A stretch of 51,480 nt of DNA, taken from the NCBI GenBank assembly GCA_013824485.1, contig PNNY01000004.1:1-51480 (forward strand), written 5' to 3'. Below, piece after piece: positions 17,124 to 26,240 of this stretch. A program made the translations under genes and the position numbers. Within the stretch, counting starts at the first letter, position 1. Every line of letters starts with the position of its first letter. This DNA comes from Sideroxydans sp. Its GTDB lineage: Bacteria > Pseudomonadota > Gammaproteobacteria > Burkholderiales > Gallionellaceae. The notes below the pieces were generated by a model, which did no database searches, had not been told where the DNA came from, and saw nothing but the letters and a program-made list of their open reading frames with translations.

Positions 17124-17659
17124 TGTGCAGAGCCCTTCAGATAATTGTCCTTGTTGCGCACGTAATGCTCAGCGGAGTAGCGCAAATATTTCATCTCATC
17201 CTCCGTCAGCGCGCGCACCAACTTGGCTGGGCGCCCCATGTAAAGCATGCCACTCTCCAAAACCTTACCCGGCGAGATGAGGCTGCCCGCGCCGATCATC
17301 ACAAGATCAGGGATCACCACATCGTCCATGATGATCGAGCCCATGCCGATAAGGCAGTCGTTGCCGATACGGCACCCGTGCAAAATGACCGAATGCCCCA
17401 CCGTCACATAATCGCCGATGATGAGCGGCGAGCCCTCGGGCTTGTCCGCCGTCTTGTGCGACACATGGCACATCGTCAGGTCTTGCACGTTAGAGAAACG
17501 TCCGATCTCGATGCGGTTCACATCACCGCGCAATACCGTGTTGCACCACACTGAGCTGTCATCACCTATCTTCACATCGCCGATGACTTGGCAGGAAGGA
17601 TGCAGATAGATGCGGTCGCCTAGAGTGGGGGAGGTGTTGAGGTAATTGGAGACGGGCAT
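17120..17659 (-). CDS. Gamma-class carbonic anhydrase family protein
   Basis: The 179-residue protein is a left-handed beta-helix of hexapeptide repeats (IGDVKIGDDSSVWCNTVLRG, then VTVGHSVILHGCRIGNDCLI). It carries the three histidines expected for the metal site of gamma-carbonic anhydrases (MCHVSH, VGHS, LHGC). Proteins of this family either hydrate CO2 or act as ferripyochelin-binding-like scaffolds, so catalysis is likely but not proven. I prefer the ATG at 17659 (MPVSNYL), matching the family start, over a GTG eight codons earlier. Confidence 0.85.
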   Translation of the reverse strand: MPVSNYLNTSPTLGDRIYLHPSCQVIGDVKIGDDSSVWCNTVLRGDVNRIEIGRFSNVQDLTMCHVSHKTADKPEGSPLIIGDYVTVGHSVILHGCRIGNDCLIGMGSIIMDDVVIPDLVMIGAGSLISPGKVLESGMLYMGRPAKLVRALTEDEMKYLRYSAEHYVRNKDNYLKGSAQ

Positions 17660-17706
17660 GGTTGTTAAAGAAAATTTTTTCACGGATACGCGATTCTAAC
17701 GCACAG

Positions 17707-18114
17707 CTAGCTCTGTGAAAGACGAGAGTCAGATCGTTTGCGTTGGATGTACCGAAACAAGGTGAGCGTTAAAGCTGCGGCGACTGGAAGCAACAGCAAA
17801 AGCAAGCTGGTGAGTGCGCCTAGTGCGAACCATGCGCGCGCTTCTGAACTGCCAAAACCATAGTTCGCAAGGTTCATCCCCAGATAAGCGCACAGCAAGA
17901 ACAACAAGCAAATACGCGCGCGGTAGTGCCACGCCATAAGCATCACGGGGAGGGTGAGAAAGAGTTGATTGATAAATAAGCCGCTGCTTGAATCGAAAGG
18001 CTCAAAGTGGCCGGAGATCATCCACGCCATCAGCCAACTGAACGTACCCGTCAGCCCACCACCGATGGCCACCCATAAGAGGCGAATCTCGCGCACAGAA
18101 TTAGCTGCGCGCAT
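17707..18114 (-). CDS. Small multi-pass membrane protein, unknown
   Basis: About 135 residues with four likely membrane helices (LLWVAIGGGLTGTFSWLMAW, LFINQLFLTLPVMLMAW, ICLLFLLCAYLGMNLA, then LLLLLPVAAALTLTLF) and a basic C-terminus. No family is recognised. The ATG at 18114 overlaps the stop of the upstream gene; the frame extends seven codons further to a TTG. It is the last of four consecutive overlapping genes for small membrane proteins. Confidence 0.65.
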   Translation of the reverse strand: MRAANSVREIRLLWVAIGGGLTGTFSWLMAWMISGHFEPFDSSSGLFINQLFLTLPVMLMAWHYRARICLLFLLCAYLGMNLANYGFGSSEARAWFALGALTSLLLLLLPVAAALTLTLFRYIQRKRSDSRLSQS

Positions 18115-18472
18115 CACGTGACAACCACCAAGCAAGGGGAGAAAGGAGCGCGCACGCCATCAGCTGAAGGATGGGTGTCAGCGCCACTGCAATTGCACCT
18201 TGCGCATCGCGATGCCAATAGATGACATCCAACAGAAAAATTATCCCACCACCAGAAATAAGAATGGCGAGCGCACACCAATACACCGTTGCGCGACCTG
18301 CCTTTTGCAAATAGAACAGCGCCACGCCCATTGCCATATACGGTGCAGTTAGCCAAACGGCAAAAAACAAGAAGGCGCTGAAACTGCTTGGTTTGAGAGC
18401 CATGTTGAAATAGATCGTGGCACACATTGCCAACGCCATTACTGAGTAGGCAAGAAGAGTGGGAAGCTTCAT
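18101..18472 (-). CDS. Small four-helix membrane protein, unknown
   Basis: About 123 residues with four likely membrane helices (LLAYSVMALAMCATIYF, AFLFFAVWLTAPYMAMGVAL, VYWCALAILISGGGIIFLLD, ALTPILQLMACALLSPLAWW). The GGAGCGACATG context supports the ATG at 18472, which overlaps the end of the upstream gene by four bases. No domain was recognised. It is probably translated in a coupled series with its neighbours. Confidence 0.65.
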   Translation of the reverse strand: MKLPTLLAYSVMALAMCATIYFNMALKPSSFSAFLFFAVWLTAPYMAMGVALFYLQKAGRATVYWCALAILISGGGIIFLLDVIYWHRDAQGAIAVALTPILQLMACALLSPLAWWLSRDARS

Positions 18473-18924
18473 GTCGCTCCTTTCCAATCACTAGGTGAAG
18501 CACGTGCACGCTGAACGCGCCATAGCGATACGCCTCCTGCTACGGCAGCCGACACAACAGCGTACCAAAGGTCAAGCATCAATATCAGAACAAAGAGCGA
18601 ACAAGCTAGGCCAATCACATAAGCGATCAGCGCCACAGGCTTGCGGTGAGTGGGTGCAATGAGCGCAGGCAGTGACACCACCAAAGCACCTGCCAAAACA
18701 GAGCCAATAATGATCGCAACACCCTCAATCCAAGCTGACCAATGCGCATGACACATACCAGAAACAAGATAGTGCGTCGGGCATAACGCTTCGTTCGCCT
18801 TGAAGATCAGGATCGCGACGATCACCCCGATATACCACCCAACGAAAGCGGAAGGAACGACCAGCAACCAGCGCACCCAACGTAGCGCACTCACTAGGCT
18901 ACGAGATGAAGCGGTCTCAGACAC
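18469..18924 (-). CDS. Small four-helix membrane protein, unknown
   Basis: The 151-residue protein has likely helices near residues 17-40, 65-85, 92-112 and 115-132, with a Cys-His-containing loop between the first two (ALCPTHYLVSGMCHAHWSAW). Loop cysteines and histidines could bind metal or form a disulfide in the periplasm, but this is only a guess. The start overlaps the upstream gene by eight bases. No family was recognised. Confidence 0.65.
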   Translation of the reverse strand: MSETASSRSLVSALRWVRWLLVVPSAFVGWYIGVIVAILIFKANEALCPTHYLVSGMCHAHWSAWIEGVAIIIGSVLAGALVVSLPALIAPTHRKPVALIAYVIGLACSLFVLILMLDLWYAVVSAAVAGGVSLWRVQRARASPSDWKGAT

Positions 18925-19210
18925 TTTTTGATTGGCGAGAATATTTTAGATAAGCCTTTAACGCCATCACAGAGACCATAGCCAACAGCGGATAGAACAA
19001 CAACAGATCGACACGGATGTTGCATTCACCCGTACACAGAATGCGCAGTTTCATTGCCTGCTCATAAGGGAAATAAGCGAACCAAGCCAGAGCAGCAACC
19101 AGCGTGACGCGACGTTTGCTACGCACATAAAAGAACGCGAAAAGAGCGGAAGGCAGTAACGCCAAGAAAGGGGAGCCGATGAAGATGCCTAAGAGAACGC
19201 CGATGTCCAT
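18917..19210 (-). CDS. Small membrane protein, first of a four-gene membrane cluster
   Basis: The 97-residue protein has about three membrane helices (MDIGVLLGIFIGSPFLALLP, VTLVAALAWFAYFPY, LLLFYPLLAMVSVMALKAYL). A pair of cysteines (ILCTGECNI) lies in the central loop, comparable to the loop cysteines in the next protein. AGGTAATC before the ATG is a reasonable ribosome-binding site. This is the promoter-proximal gene of the cluster 19210-17707. No function is assigned. Confidence 0.65.
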   Translation of the reverse strand: MDIGVLLGIFIGSPFLALLPSALFAFFYVRSKRRVTLVAALAWFAYFPYEQAMKLRILCTGECNIRVDLLLFYPLLAMVSVMALKAYLKYSRQSKSV

Positions 19211-19281
19211 GTGATTACCTGAGGTGAGGTATTGGGTTAGGTATCAGTTTAGAAGTGAAAATTAAATCGAGCCTGCCCCCA

Positions 19282-19911
19282 TTAATTTCCAGTACACCAT
19301 TGGCTCTCACAAGGAATGCCGTTAGATTGGCCCCCATCCATTTTTACGCCAGGGCAGTTATTTAAGAAAAAAGTGGCTTCTGCGCACGAGGACATTTGCG
19401 AACAATATATTCTGCCATCACATTGGTAATTGCTTGAAGTAACAGGGGTTACCTTTTCAATTAATTGTTCTGCAATTGCATCATTGTCCCCCGTTTGAAC
19501 TTTGAAAGAAGCGAGGTTATTTTCAGGCTGAGCTTGACTTGGGATTGTGGGTTCAATTGTGATGTCGTTAGTCTTATCAAAAAAATTCCCGTATCCATAA
19601 ACGGCAAGTACAACTAGAAATGCAGGTATCAAACGGCTCACCAAGCCCCATTTTTTGTAGGAACGCTCTGGCTTGTAATGTGAGTGCCGCAGATTTTTGC
19701 TACGCGGAGGATAAGAAATTGCCATTGCTCTCTTTTTGCCAGATTGGTCAATTTCAATTTCAAACAAAACCAATTCACCAAGTTTTGGACGTTCACCACT
19801 AGCTGGAAAAGCGGAAATGTGTGCGAAAATTTCTTGCCCTCCATTTGTGGGCAAGATGAATCCAAAGCCACGATCATCATTCCATCTAGCGAGCTTGCCT
19901 TCAATTTTCAT
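19282..19911 (-). CDS. Cold-shock domain / transmembrane / Excalibur fusion protein
   Basis: The 209-residue protein has an N-terminal cold-shock domain (about 1-68) with RNP1-like DDRGFGFI and RNP2-like EIFAHIS, a single membrane helix near 90-110 (LIPAFLVVLAVYGYGNFF), a linker, and a C-terminal cysteine-rich Excalibur-like domain (about 165-205; CDGRIYCSQMSSCAEATFFL, then NGIPCESQWC). The cold-shock part would lie in the cytoplasm and the calcium-binding-like part in the periplasm. Such fusions occur in bacteria, but the role is unclear. The coding sequence is visibly richer in A and T than its neighbours, which may point to transfer. Confidence 0.8.
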   Translation of the reverse strand: MKIEGKLARWNDDRGFGFILPTNGGQEIFAHISAFPASGERPKLGELVLFEIEIDQSGKKRAMAISYPPRSKNLRHSHYKPERSYKKWGLVSRLIPAFLVVLAVYGYGNFFDKTNDITIEPTIPSQAQPENNLASFKVQTGDNDAIAEQLIEKVTPVTSSNYQCDGRIYCSQMSSCAEATFFLNNCPGVKMDGGQSNGIPCESQWCTGN

Positions 19912-19956
19912 GCGGTATTTCCATAACAGTTCTAAGGGCGAAAAAGACTATACCAT

Positions 19957-20988
19957 TCAAGAAAGTTTCCACTTCATCATTTCCCCTGCCCTGAGCGGCA
20001 CGAGCTGATGCTCACCAAACCCCACCGACGCAGGCACTTGCCACTCCTCCTTACGTAAGGTGACGGTTTCTTTGTTGCGAGGCAGGCCGTAGTAATCGGC
20101 ACCATAAAAACTGGCGAAGGCTTCAAGTTTGTCTAACGCACCCGCCGCCTCGAACGCTTCTGCATACAACTCGATGGCGTTGTGTGCGGAGTAGCAACCG
20201 GCGCAGCCGCAGGCATTCTCTTTGGTGTGTTGTGCGTGTGGGGCACTGTCGGTGCCGAGGAAGAATTTCTTGTTGCCGCTGGTGGCGGCCTTCACCAAGG
20301 CTTCGCGGTGTGTCTCACGTTTCAGAATCGGCAGGCAGTAGAAGTGCGGACGGATGCCGCCGACCAGCATGGCGTTGCGGTTATAGAGCAGATGTTGCGG
20401 GGTGAGCGTGGCGGCGATGGTGTCGGGCGCACTCGTCACGAACTGTGCGGCATCCTTGGTGGTGATGTGTTCGAACACCACGCGCAGGTTCGGCAAGTCT
20501 TTCAACAGCGGTTGCATCACGCGCTCGATGAACACGGCTTCGCGGTCGAAGATGTCGATGTCGGCGTTGGTCACTTCGCCGTGCACTAAGAACGGCATAC
20601 CGCAGCGTTGCATCTCTTCCAGTGCGGCGTAGGTCTTGCGCAGATCGGTGACACCCGCGTCGGAGTTGGTGGTCGCTCCAGCGGGATATAGCTTCACCGC
20701 ATGCACCACACCACTCGCTTTGGCTTTGCGTATCTCTTCCGCGCTGGTGTTGTCGGTGAGGTACAGCGTCATCAACGGTTCGAACTTCGCACCTGCAGGC
20801 AATGCCGCCACGATGCGGTCGTGATATTCGATGGCTTGCGCGGTGGTGGTGACGGGTGGGCGCAGGTTCGGCATGACGATGGCGCGCGCGAATTGGCGTG
20901 CGGTGTCGGGCAATACTGAACGCATCAGATCGCCATCGCGCAGATGCAAGTGCCAATCGTCGGGGCGGGTGAGGGTGAGTTGTTGCAT
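19957..20988 (-). CDS. pyrC: Dihydroorotase (class II)
   Basis: The 343-residue protein matches homodimeric Pyr[21 protein letters not shown] holds the HxH zinc ligands, then [10 protein letters not shown], a lysine segment ([17 protein letters not shown]) for carboxylated Lys, FLVHGEV, and [13 protein letters not shown] with the catalytic aspartate. It closes N-carbamoyl-aspartate to dihydroorotate in pyrimidine synthesis. The ATG at 20988 gives the family start; a TTG six codons upstream is open but unlikely. Confidence 0.95.
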   Translation of the reverse strand: MQQLTLTRPDDWHLHLRDGDLMRSVLPDTARQFARAIVMPNLRPPVTTTAQAIEYHDRIVAALPAGAKFEPLMTLYLTDNTSAEEIRKAKASGVVHAVKLYPAGATTNSDAGVTDLRKTYAALEEMQRCGMPFLVHGEVTNADIDIFDREAVFIERVMQPLLKDLPNLRVVFEHITTKDAAQFVTSAPDTIAATLTPQHLLYNRNAMLVGGIRPHFYCLPILKRETHREALVKAATSGNKKFFLGTDSAPHAQHTKENACGCAGCYSAHNAIELYAEAFEAAGALDKLEAFASFYGADYYGLPRNKETVTLRKEEWQVPASVGFGEHQLVPLRAGEMMKWKLS

Positions 20989-21052
20989 GAAATGATTCCG
21001 GCTCAATGGATGAGTCGGAATTGTAACGCTATTGAGCCTGCTTCAGACCGGG

Positions 21053-24000
21053 CTAGTCGTCTTCGTACTCAGCCTCGTTGCGCGCATGCCCAGGGAAGAA
21101 CTTGCGCACCACCACGAAGAACACGGGTACGAGGAATACGGCCAGCACGGTGGCGGCCAGCATGCCGCCCATCACACCGGTGCCGATAGCGTGGCGGCTT
21201 TGTGCGCCCGCACCAGTGGAGAAGGCCAGTGGCGACACCCCCGCGATGAAAGCGATGGAGGTCATCAGGATGGGACGGAAACGTAGGCGGCAGGCTTCGA
21301 CGGTGGCGTCGATGAGCTTCATGCCGCCGTCCTGCAACTTGCGTGCGAACTCGATGATCAGGATCGCGTTCTTCGCCGACAAACCGATGATGGCGATGAG
21401 GCCGACCTTGAAGTAGATGTCGTTAGGTAGGCCGCGCAGGTTCACCGCCAAGATCGCACCGAAGATGCCGAGCGGCACCACCAGCATGACGGCAAAAGGA
21501 ATCGACCAACTCTCGTACAACGCCGCCAGACACAGGAATACCACGAACAGCGAGATGGCGAACAGCAGCGGTGCTTGCGCGCCCGACATCATTTCTTCGC
21601 GTGAAGTGGCCGACCACTCGTAGCCAAAACCGGGTGGCAGTTTCTGTGCGATGTCTGCCATCGCGGCCATCGCTTCACCGGTACTGCGACCGGGTGCGGC
21701 TGCGCCCGAGATCTTCATAGAAGGGATGCCGTTGTAGCGGTCCAGCTTGGGCGAGCCGACGGTCCAACGTGGAGTTGCCAACTCAGATAGCGGCACCATG
21801 CCGCCCTTGTTGTTGCGCACGGTGACCTTGAGGATGTCTTCCGGTGTGCGGCGTGAATCAGCTTCGGCCTGCATCTGCACGCGCAAGATGCGTCCCTGCC
21901 GCACGAAGTCGTTGATATAGGCCACGCCCAACAGCGATTGCAAGGTCTCGTTCAAGTCCGCAGAGGAGACGCCCAATGCTTCCGCTTTGAGGCGGTCGAT
22001 GTCGAGTAACAGTTGCGGGCCCGCTTCTTGTCCTTCGGGGCGCACGCCTGCCAAGGCGGGGTTCTGCGCCGCCATACCCAACATCATGTTGCGCGCTTCC
22101 AGCAACTTCTCGCGGCCTTGGCCGCTGCGATCTTGTAAGCGGAAATCAAAACCGCCGGTAGCAGAAAGCTCGGGGATGGAAGGCGGGTTGATAGCGAAGA
22201 TCATCGCCTGTTTGATGCGCGATAATTCTCGGTTCGCTTTGCGTACCAACGAAGGGGCGCTGCTTTCTTTTTCGGGGCGCACATCCCACCCTTTCAGTCG
22301 CACGAAAGCGATAGCGGCGTTCTGCCCGCGACCGAAGAAGGAGAAGCCCGCCACGGCCACTACGTGTTCCACTTCAGGCAGCTTGAGGTAGTGCTGCTCG
22401 ACCTGTTCCAACACTTCCATCGTGCGTTCTTGCGTCGCCCCCGCAGGTAGTTGGATGACGTTGACGAAATAGCCTTGGTCTTCTTCCGGCAGGAAGCTGC
22501 CCGGCAACTTGGTGAACAACCAACCCATGGCGACGATGATGACCAGGTAGATCACCAGATAACGCGCAGTCTTGCGCACCACTGAATTGATGCTTCGTGT
22601 GTAGCGCTGAGTCACCTTCTCAAAGAACAGGCCGAAGATGCCGTGCGGTTTAGCGTCATCCTTTTTCAGAATAGAGGCGCACAGAGCAGGGGTGAGCGTC
22701 ACCGCCATCAAGGCCGAGAAGCCCATGGTCAGCAACAGCGTCACAGCGAACTGGCGATAGATCGCACCCGTCGAACCGCCGAACAGCGACATCGGGATGA
22801 ACACTGCTGACAACACCAAGGTGATGGCGATGATGGCACCGATGATCTGGTCCATCGCTTTGCGCGTGGCATCGCGTGGCGAGAGTCCTTCCGTCGCCAT
22901 GATGCGTTCCACGTTCTCCACTACCACGATGGCATCGTCCACCACGATACCGATGGCGAGCACCATCGCGAACAGCGTCAGCACGTTGATGGAATAGCCC
23001 AGCAGATACAGGCCGACCAAGGCGCCCACGAGCGCGACGGGAATGACGATGGTAGGGATGATGGTGGCGCGGATGTTGCCGAGGAACAGGTACATCACCA
23101 ACACCACCAGCAGCAGCGCTTCGGCCAGACTCTTCAACACTTCCTTGATGGAGATGTCGATGAACTTGGAGGTGTCATACGGCACCAGCCAAGTCACCCC
23201 CTTGGGGAAGGACTTCTCCAACTCGCCCATGCGCGCCTTCACTGCACCAACGGTTTCCAACGCGTTCGCACCCGGTGCCAAACGGATGGCGATGTTGGCG
23301 GAGGGTTGACCATCCAGGCGTGATTGGCGTGCGTAATCCTGCGCGCCGAGTTCGACGCGGGCGACATCCTTCACGCGCAAGCTAGAGCCGTCGGGATTGG
23401 TGCGGATGATGACGTTGCCGAACTCCTCCACCGAGGCCAAGCGACTGCGCGTGACGATCACGGCGTTGAGTTGTTGCCCGGGCGCAGCAGGTAGTTGTCC
23501 TAACTCGCCCATCGCCAGTTGAGTGTTCTGCGCGCGTACCGCCTTGGAGATATCCGCAGGGGAGAGGCCATAGGCTTGTAAGCGATCCGGCTTCAGCCAC
23601 AAGCGCATCGAGTACTCGGTACCGAACATCAACGCTTCGCCCACACCCGGTACGCGCTTGATACTGTCGATCACGCTAGCGCTGACGAAGCTACCTAGCG
23701 CGACCGAGTCCATGCTCTTGTCAGGTGAAATGAGCGCGACGAACATCACATAGTTGCGTGCCGATTTGTTGGTGGTGATGCCAAGACGACGCACCTCTTC
23801 CGGCAGGCGCGCTTCGACACGCTTCACGCGGTTCTGTGCTTCCACCGATGCGAGATTGAGGTCGGTGCCGGTCTCGTAGGTCAGCGTGATGCTGCCGCTG
23901 CCGAGTTCAGAGGCCGACTCCATGTACAGCAGATTCTCGACGCCGTTCAATTCCTGCTCGATGAGCGCGATCGCGGTCTCTTCGATGACTTGCGCCGATG

Positions 24001-24157
24001 CGCCGGGATAGGTGATGGAAACGGAAAGTGCAGGCGGCGCGACGGGGGGATACTGCGTCACCGGCAAACCACGCAAAGCAAGCACACCCGCCATCAAGAT
24101 GATGATGGCGATGACCCACGCGAAGATGGGGCGGTCGATAAAGAATTTAGCGAACAT
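21053..24157 (-). CDS. RND efflux transporter, HAE1 (AcrB/MexF-type) permease
   Basis: The 1034-residue inner-membrane protein has the full RND layout: a first helix at the N-terminus (FFIDRPIFAWVIAIIILMAG), a large periplasmic loop, helices 2-6 with the proton-relay aspartates in GIVVDDAIVVVENVERIM (about residue 405), a second loop, and the C-terminal helix set. It would expel hydrophobic compounds using the proton gradient, with the adjacent adaptor and an outer-membrane channel. No channel gene lies beside it, so a TolC-type protein elsewhere is expected. The gene starts six bases after the adaptor gene. Confidence 0.93.
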   Translation of the reverse strand: MFAKFFIDRPIFAWVIAIIILMAGVLALRGLPVTQYPPVAPPALSVSITYPGASAQVIEETAIALIEQELNGVENLLYMESASELGSGSITLTYETGTDLNLASVEAQNRVKRVEARLPEEVRRLGITTNKSARNYVMFVALISPDKSMDSVALGSFVSASVIDSIKRVPGVGEALMFGTEYSMRLWLKPDRLQAYGLSPADISKAVRAQNTQLAMGELGQLPAAPGQQLNAVIVTRSRLASVEEFGNVIIRTNPDGSSLRVKDVARVELGAQDYARQSRLDGQPSANIAIRLAPGANALETVGAVKARMGELEKSFPKGVTWLVPYDTSKFIDISIKEVLKSLAEALLLVVLVMYLFLGNIRATIIPTIVIPVALVGALVGLYLLGYSINVLTLFAMVLAIGIVVDDAIVVVENVERIMATEGLSPRDATRKAMDQIIGAIIAITLVLSAVFIPMSLFGGSTGAIYRQFAVTLLLTMGFSALMAVTLTPALCASILKKDDAKPHGIFGLFFEKVTQRYTRSINSVVRKTARYLVIYLVIIVAMGWLFTKLPGSFLPEEDQGYFVNVIQLPAGATQERTMEVLEQVEQHYLKLPEVEHVVAVAGFSFFGRGQNAAIAFVRLKGWDVRPEKESSAPSLVRKANRELSRIKQAMIFAINPPSIPELSATGGFDFRLQDRSGQGREKLLEARNMMLGMAAQNPALAGVRPEGQEAGPQLLLDIDRLKAEALGVSSADLNETLQSLLGVAYINDFVRQGRILRVQMQAEADSRRTPEDILKVTVRNNKGGMVPLSELATPRWTVGSPKLDRYNGIPSMKISGAAAPGRSTGEAMAAMADIAQKLPPGFGYEWSATSREEMMSGAQAPLLFAISLFVVFLCLAALYESWSIPFAVMLVVPLGIFGAILAVNLRGLPNDIYFKVGLIAIIGLSAKNAILIIEFARKLQDGGMKLIDATVEACRLRFRPILMTSIAFIAGVSPLAFSTGAGAQSRHAIGTGVMGGMLAATVLAVFLVPVFFVVVRKFFPGHARNEAEYEDD

Positions 24158-24163
24158 GGCGGC

Positions 24164-25303
24164 TTACTTGGAAGGTGCAGGAGCGGTGAGCTGCTTGTCC
24201 AACTTCATCGTCTCGACGAGAGGGATAGGTTTCACCACCGTGCCGGGACGTGCTTTTTGCAGGCCGTTCACGATGACCTGTTCGCCACCTTTGAGTCCGT
24301 TGAGGATGACGAAATCGGTCGAAGCCATGCCGCCGGTCTTGATCGGCTGTGGGTTGGCTTTGCCATCCGCACCCACCACCATCACGAACTGACCAGAGGT
24401 GTTGGATTGCACTGCGCGTTGCGGTACGCGGATGACGTTCTCGGCGATGGCTTGAGGGAAGCGGATGCGCACGAACATGCCGGGCAACAGATCACGTTTC
24501 GCGTTGGGGAACTCGGCGCGCAGTGAGACTGTGCCGGTGGAGGGATCGACAGCCAGATCGCTGAAAGAAAGATTGCCTGCCTGCGGATAGACGCTGCCGT
24601 CTTCCATCAGCAACTCGACCTTGGCACCATCCGCGCGCTTCAACAACCCCGTGGCGACCGCGCGACGCAAGCGCGACAACTCGGCACTGGATTGGGTGAA
24701 GTTCACATAGACCGGATCGAGTTGCTCGATGGTGGCGAGCAGGGTCGCACCACTCTTGCTGACCAATGCGCCCTCGGTGACTTGTGCGCGACCGATGGAG
24801 CCGGTGAGTGGCGCAGGCACGTTGGCGTTCTGCAAGTCCTCTTCCGCTTTGATGAGGGTGGCGGCAGCTTGCTTGGCTTTGTTGTGGGCGATATCGAGGT
24901 CTTGTTGGCTGATGCCGTTGATCTCGCGCAGGCGCTTGTAACGTTCCACGGTCTCCTTCGTCAGCGCGGCATCTGCTCTGGCGGCATCCGCAGTGGCTTG
25001 GTAACTACGCGAATCGATGCGGAACAGCAGCGTGTTGGCTTTCACCTCGCTGCCTTCCTTGAACAAACGCGCTTCCACCACGCCATCCACGCGCGCACGC
25101 ACCTGTGCAGTGCGGTAAGCCTGCACACGTCCCGGCAGGTCTTGCGTGAATGTGGCATCGCCCGTAGCCACAGTGATGACTTCGACTTCAGGTGGCGGTG
25201 GTGCGGAAGCGGCGGGTGCAGCGGTCGGCGCGGCCGGTTTGTCGCCCGCACCGCAAGCGCTCAACAGCGCTATCAAAGAAAGAGAGATGAATTTGTTCAG
25301 CAT
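24164..25303 (-). CDS. RND efflux periplasmic adaptor (membrane fusion lipoprotein)
   Basis: The 379-residue protein has a lipoprotein signal peptide (SLIALLSAC, then a Pro/Ala-rich linker) and the lipoyl/barrel adaptor structure: LPGRVQAYRTAQVRARVDG, a helical hairpin (about 100-160), PAPLTGSIGRAQVTEGALVS, and a beta-barrel (LLPGMFVRIRFPQ). It links the RND pump to an outer-membrane channel. It is the promoter-proximal gene of the pair. No regulator gene is adjacent, so control of the pump is not visible. Confidence 0.92.
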   Translation of the reverse strand: MLNKFISLSLIALLSACGAGDKPAAPTAAPAASAPPPPEVEVITVATGDATFTQDLPGRVQAYRTAQVRARVDGVVEARLFKEGSEVKANTLLFRIDSRSYQATADAARADAALTKETVERYKRLREINGISQQDLDIAHNKAKQAAATLIKAEEDLQNANVPAPLTGSIGRAQVTEGALVSKSGATLLATIEQLDPVYVNFTQSSAELSRLRRAVATGLLKRADGAKVELLMEDGSVYPQAGNLSFSDLAVDPSTGTVSLRAEFPNAKRDLLPGMFVRIRFPQAIAENVIRVPQRAVQSNTSGQFVMVVGADGKANPQPIKTGGMASTDFVILNGLKGGEQVIVNGLQKARPGTVVKPIPLVETMKLDKQLTAPAPSK

Positions 25304-25379
25304 GATGTCTTTGAACCTTTAGGACATTCGACGTTGGAGGTGCAGTTTAGCAAAGGATGTCGAAATAAAAACCGCTTAC

Positions 25380-26240
25380 TTATTGTTGTTTGAGGGCAAG
25401 CGCACGTTCATACAGTTCGTTCTTGTTTCCGCCCGTGATCTTCACCGCCAGTTGCACGGCTTGTTTGAGCGGCAGTTCTTCCAACAGCAAAGACAGGGTC
25501 TTCTCCGTCTCCACATCCAAACCTTCATTGGGCGTGGCAGCAGAGACCAGCAACACGAACTCGCCGCGCAGATTGTTGGGGTCGCTGTTCAGCCAATCCA
25601 AAGCCTCGCTCAATTTGCAACGATGGATGCTCTCGAACAGTTTGGTGATCTCGCGGGCGAATACGACCTCGCGCTCACCGCCGAACACATCGAGTAGGTC
25701 CTTTGCACAATCCAAGATGCGGTGGGGTGCTTCGTAGAACACCAAGGTGTAAGGATGTTCGACCAAGGTCTGCAGGGCGCTACAGCGTGCGCTGGATTTG
25801 TTAGGAAGGAATCCGTAGAACAGGAAGTGCGGAGCACTCAAGCCAGAAGCCGACAAGGCGGTGACGACGGCACTCGCGCCAGGGATGGGGATGACGCGGA
25901 ATCCAGCTTTGCGTACCGCTTCGACCAATATCGCGCCGGGGTCGCTCACGGCGGGCGTACCCGCATCCGTTACCAGCGCGACGCTGAGACCTTGGCCCAA
26001 TAGCGTGACGATCTTCTCTGCCGCGCCGCGCTCGTTATGCTGATGCAAAGCCAATAGGCGCGCGTCATTGATGCCGTGATGTTGCAATAGATACTTGGTG
26101 TTGCGAGTGTCCTCTGCCGCGATGGTGTCAGCTGCGCTCAACACGTCGAGCGCGCGAAAAGTAATATCGCTTAAGTTCCCAATCGGGGTGGCGACTACAT
26201 ATAATGCGCACTCCAATTTTTGATCGGTCTTGATATGCAA
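25380..26240 (-). CDS. rsmI: 16S rRNA (cytidine-1402-2'-O)-methyltransferase RsmI
   Basis: The 286-residue protein has the RsmI signature segments LYVVATPIGNLSDITFRAL, IAAEDTRNTKYLL, VALVTDAGTPAVSDPGA and FYEAPHRI. It methylates C1402 of 16S rRNA. The start appears to be TTG at 26240, preceded by GAGG at seven bases; a second TTG at 26216 is possible. The gene is divergent from lpoA and the two 5' ends overlap by a few bases, an arrangement that keeps the rsmI/lpoA synteny known from enterobacteria but with no free intergenic space. Confidence 0.93.
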   Translation of the reverse strand: MHIKTDQKLECALYVVATPIGNLSDITFRALDVLSAADTIAAEDTRNTKYLLQHHGINDARLLALHQHNERGAAEKIVTLLGQGLSVALVTDAGTPAVSDPGAILVEAVRKAGFRVIPIPGASAVVTALSASGLSAPHFLFYGFLPNKSSARCSALQTLVEHPYTLVFYEAPHRILDCAKDLLDVFGGEREVVFAREITKLFESIHRCKLSEALDWLNSDPNNLRGEFVLLVSAATPNEGLDVETEKTLSLLLEELPLKQAVQLAVKITGGNKNELYERALALKQQ

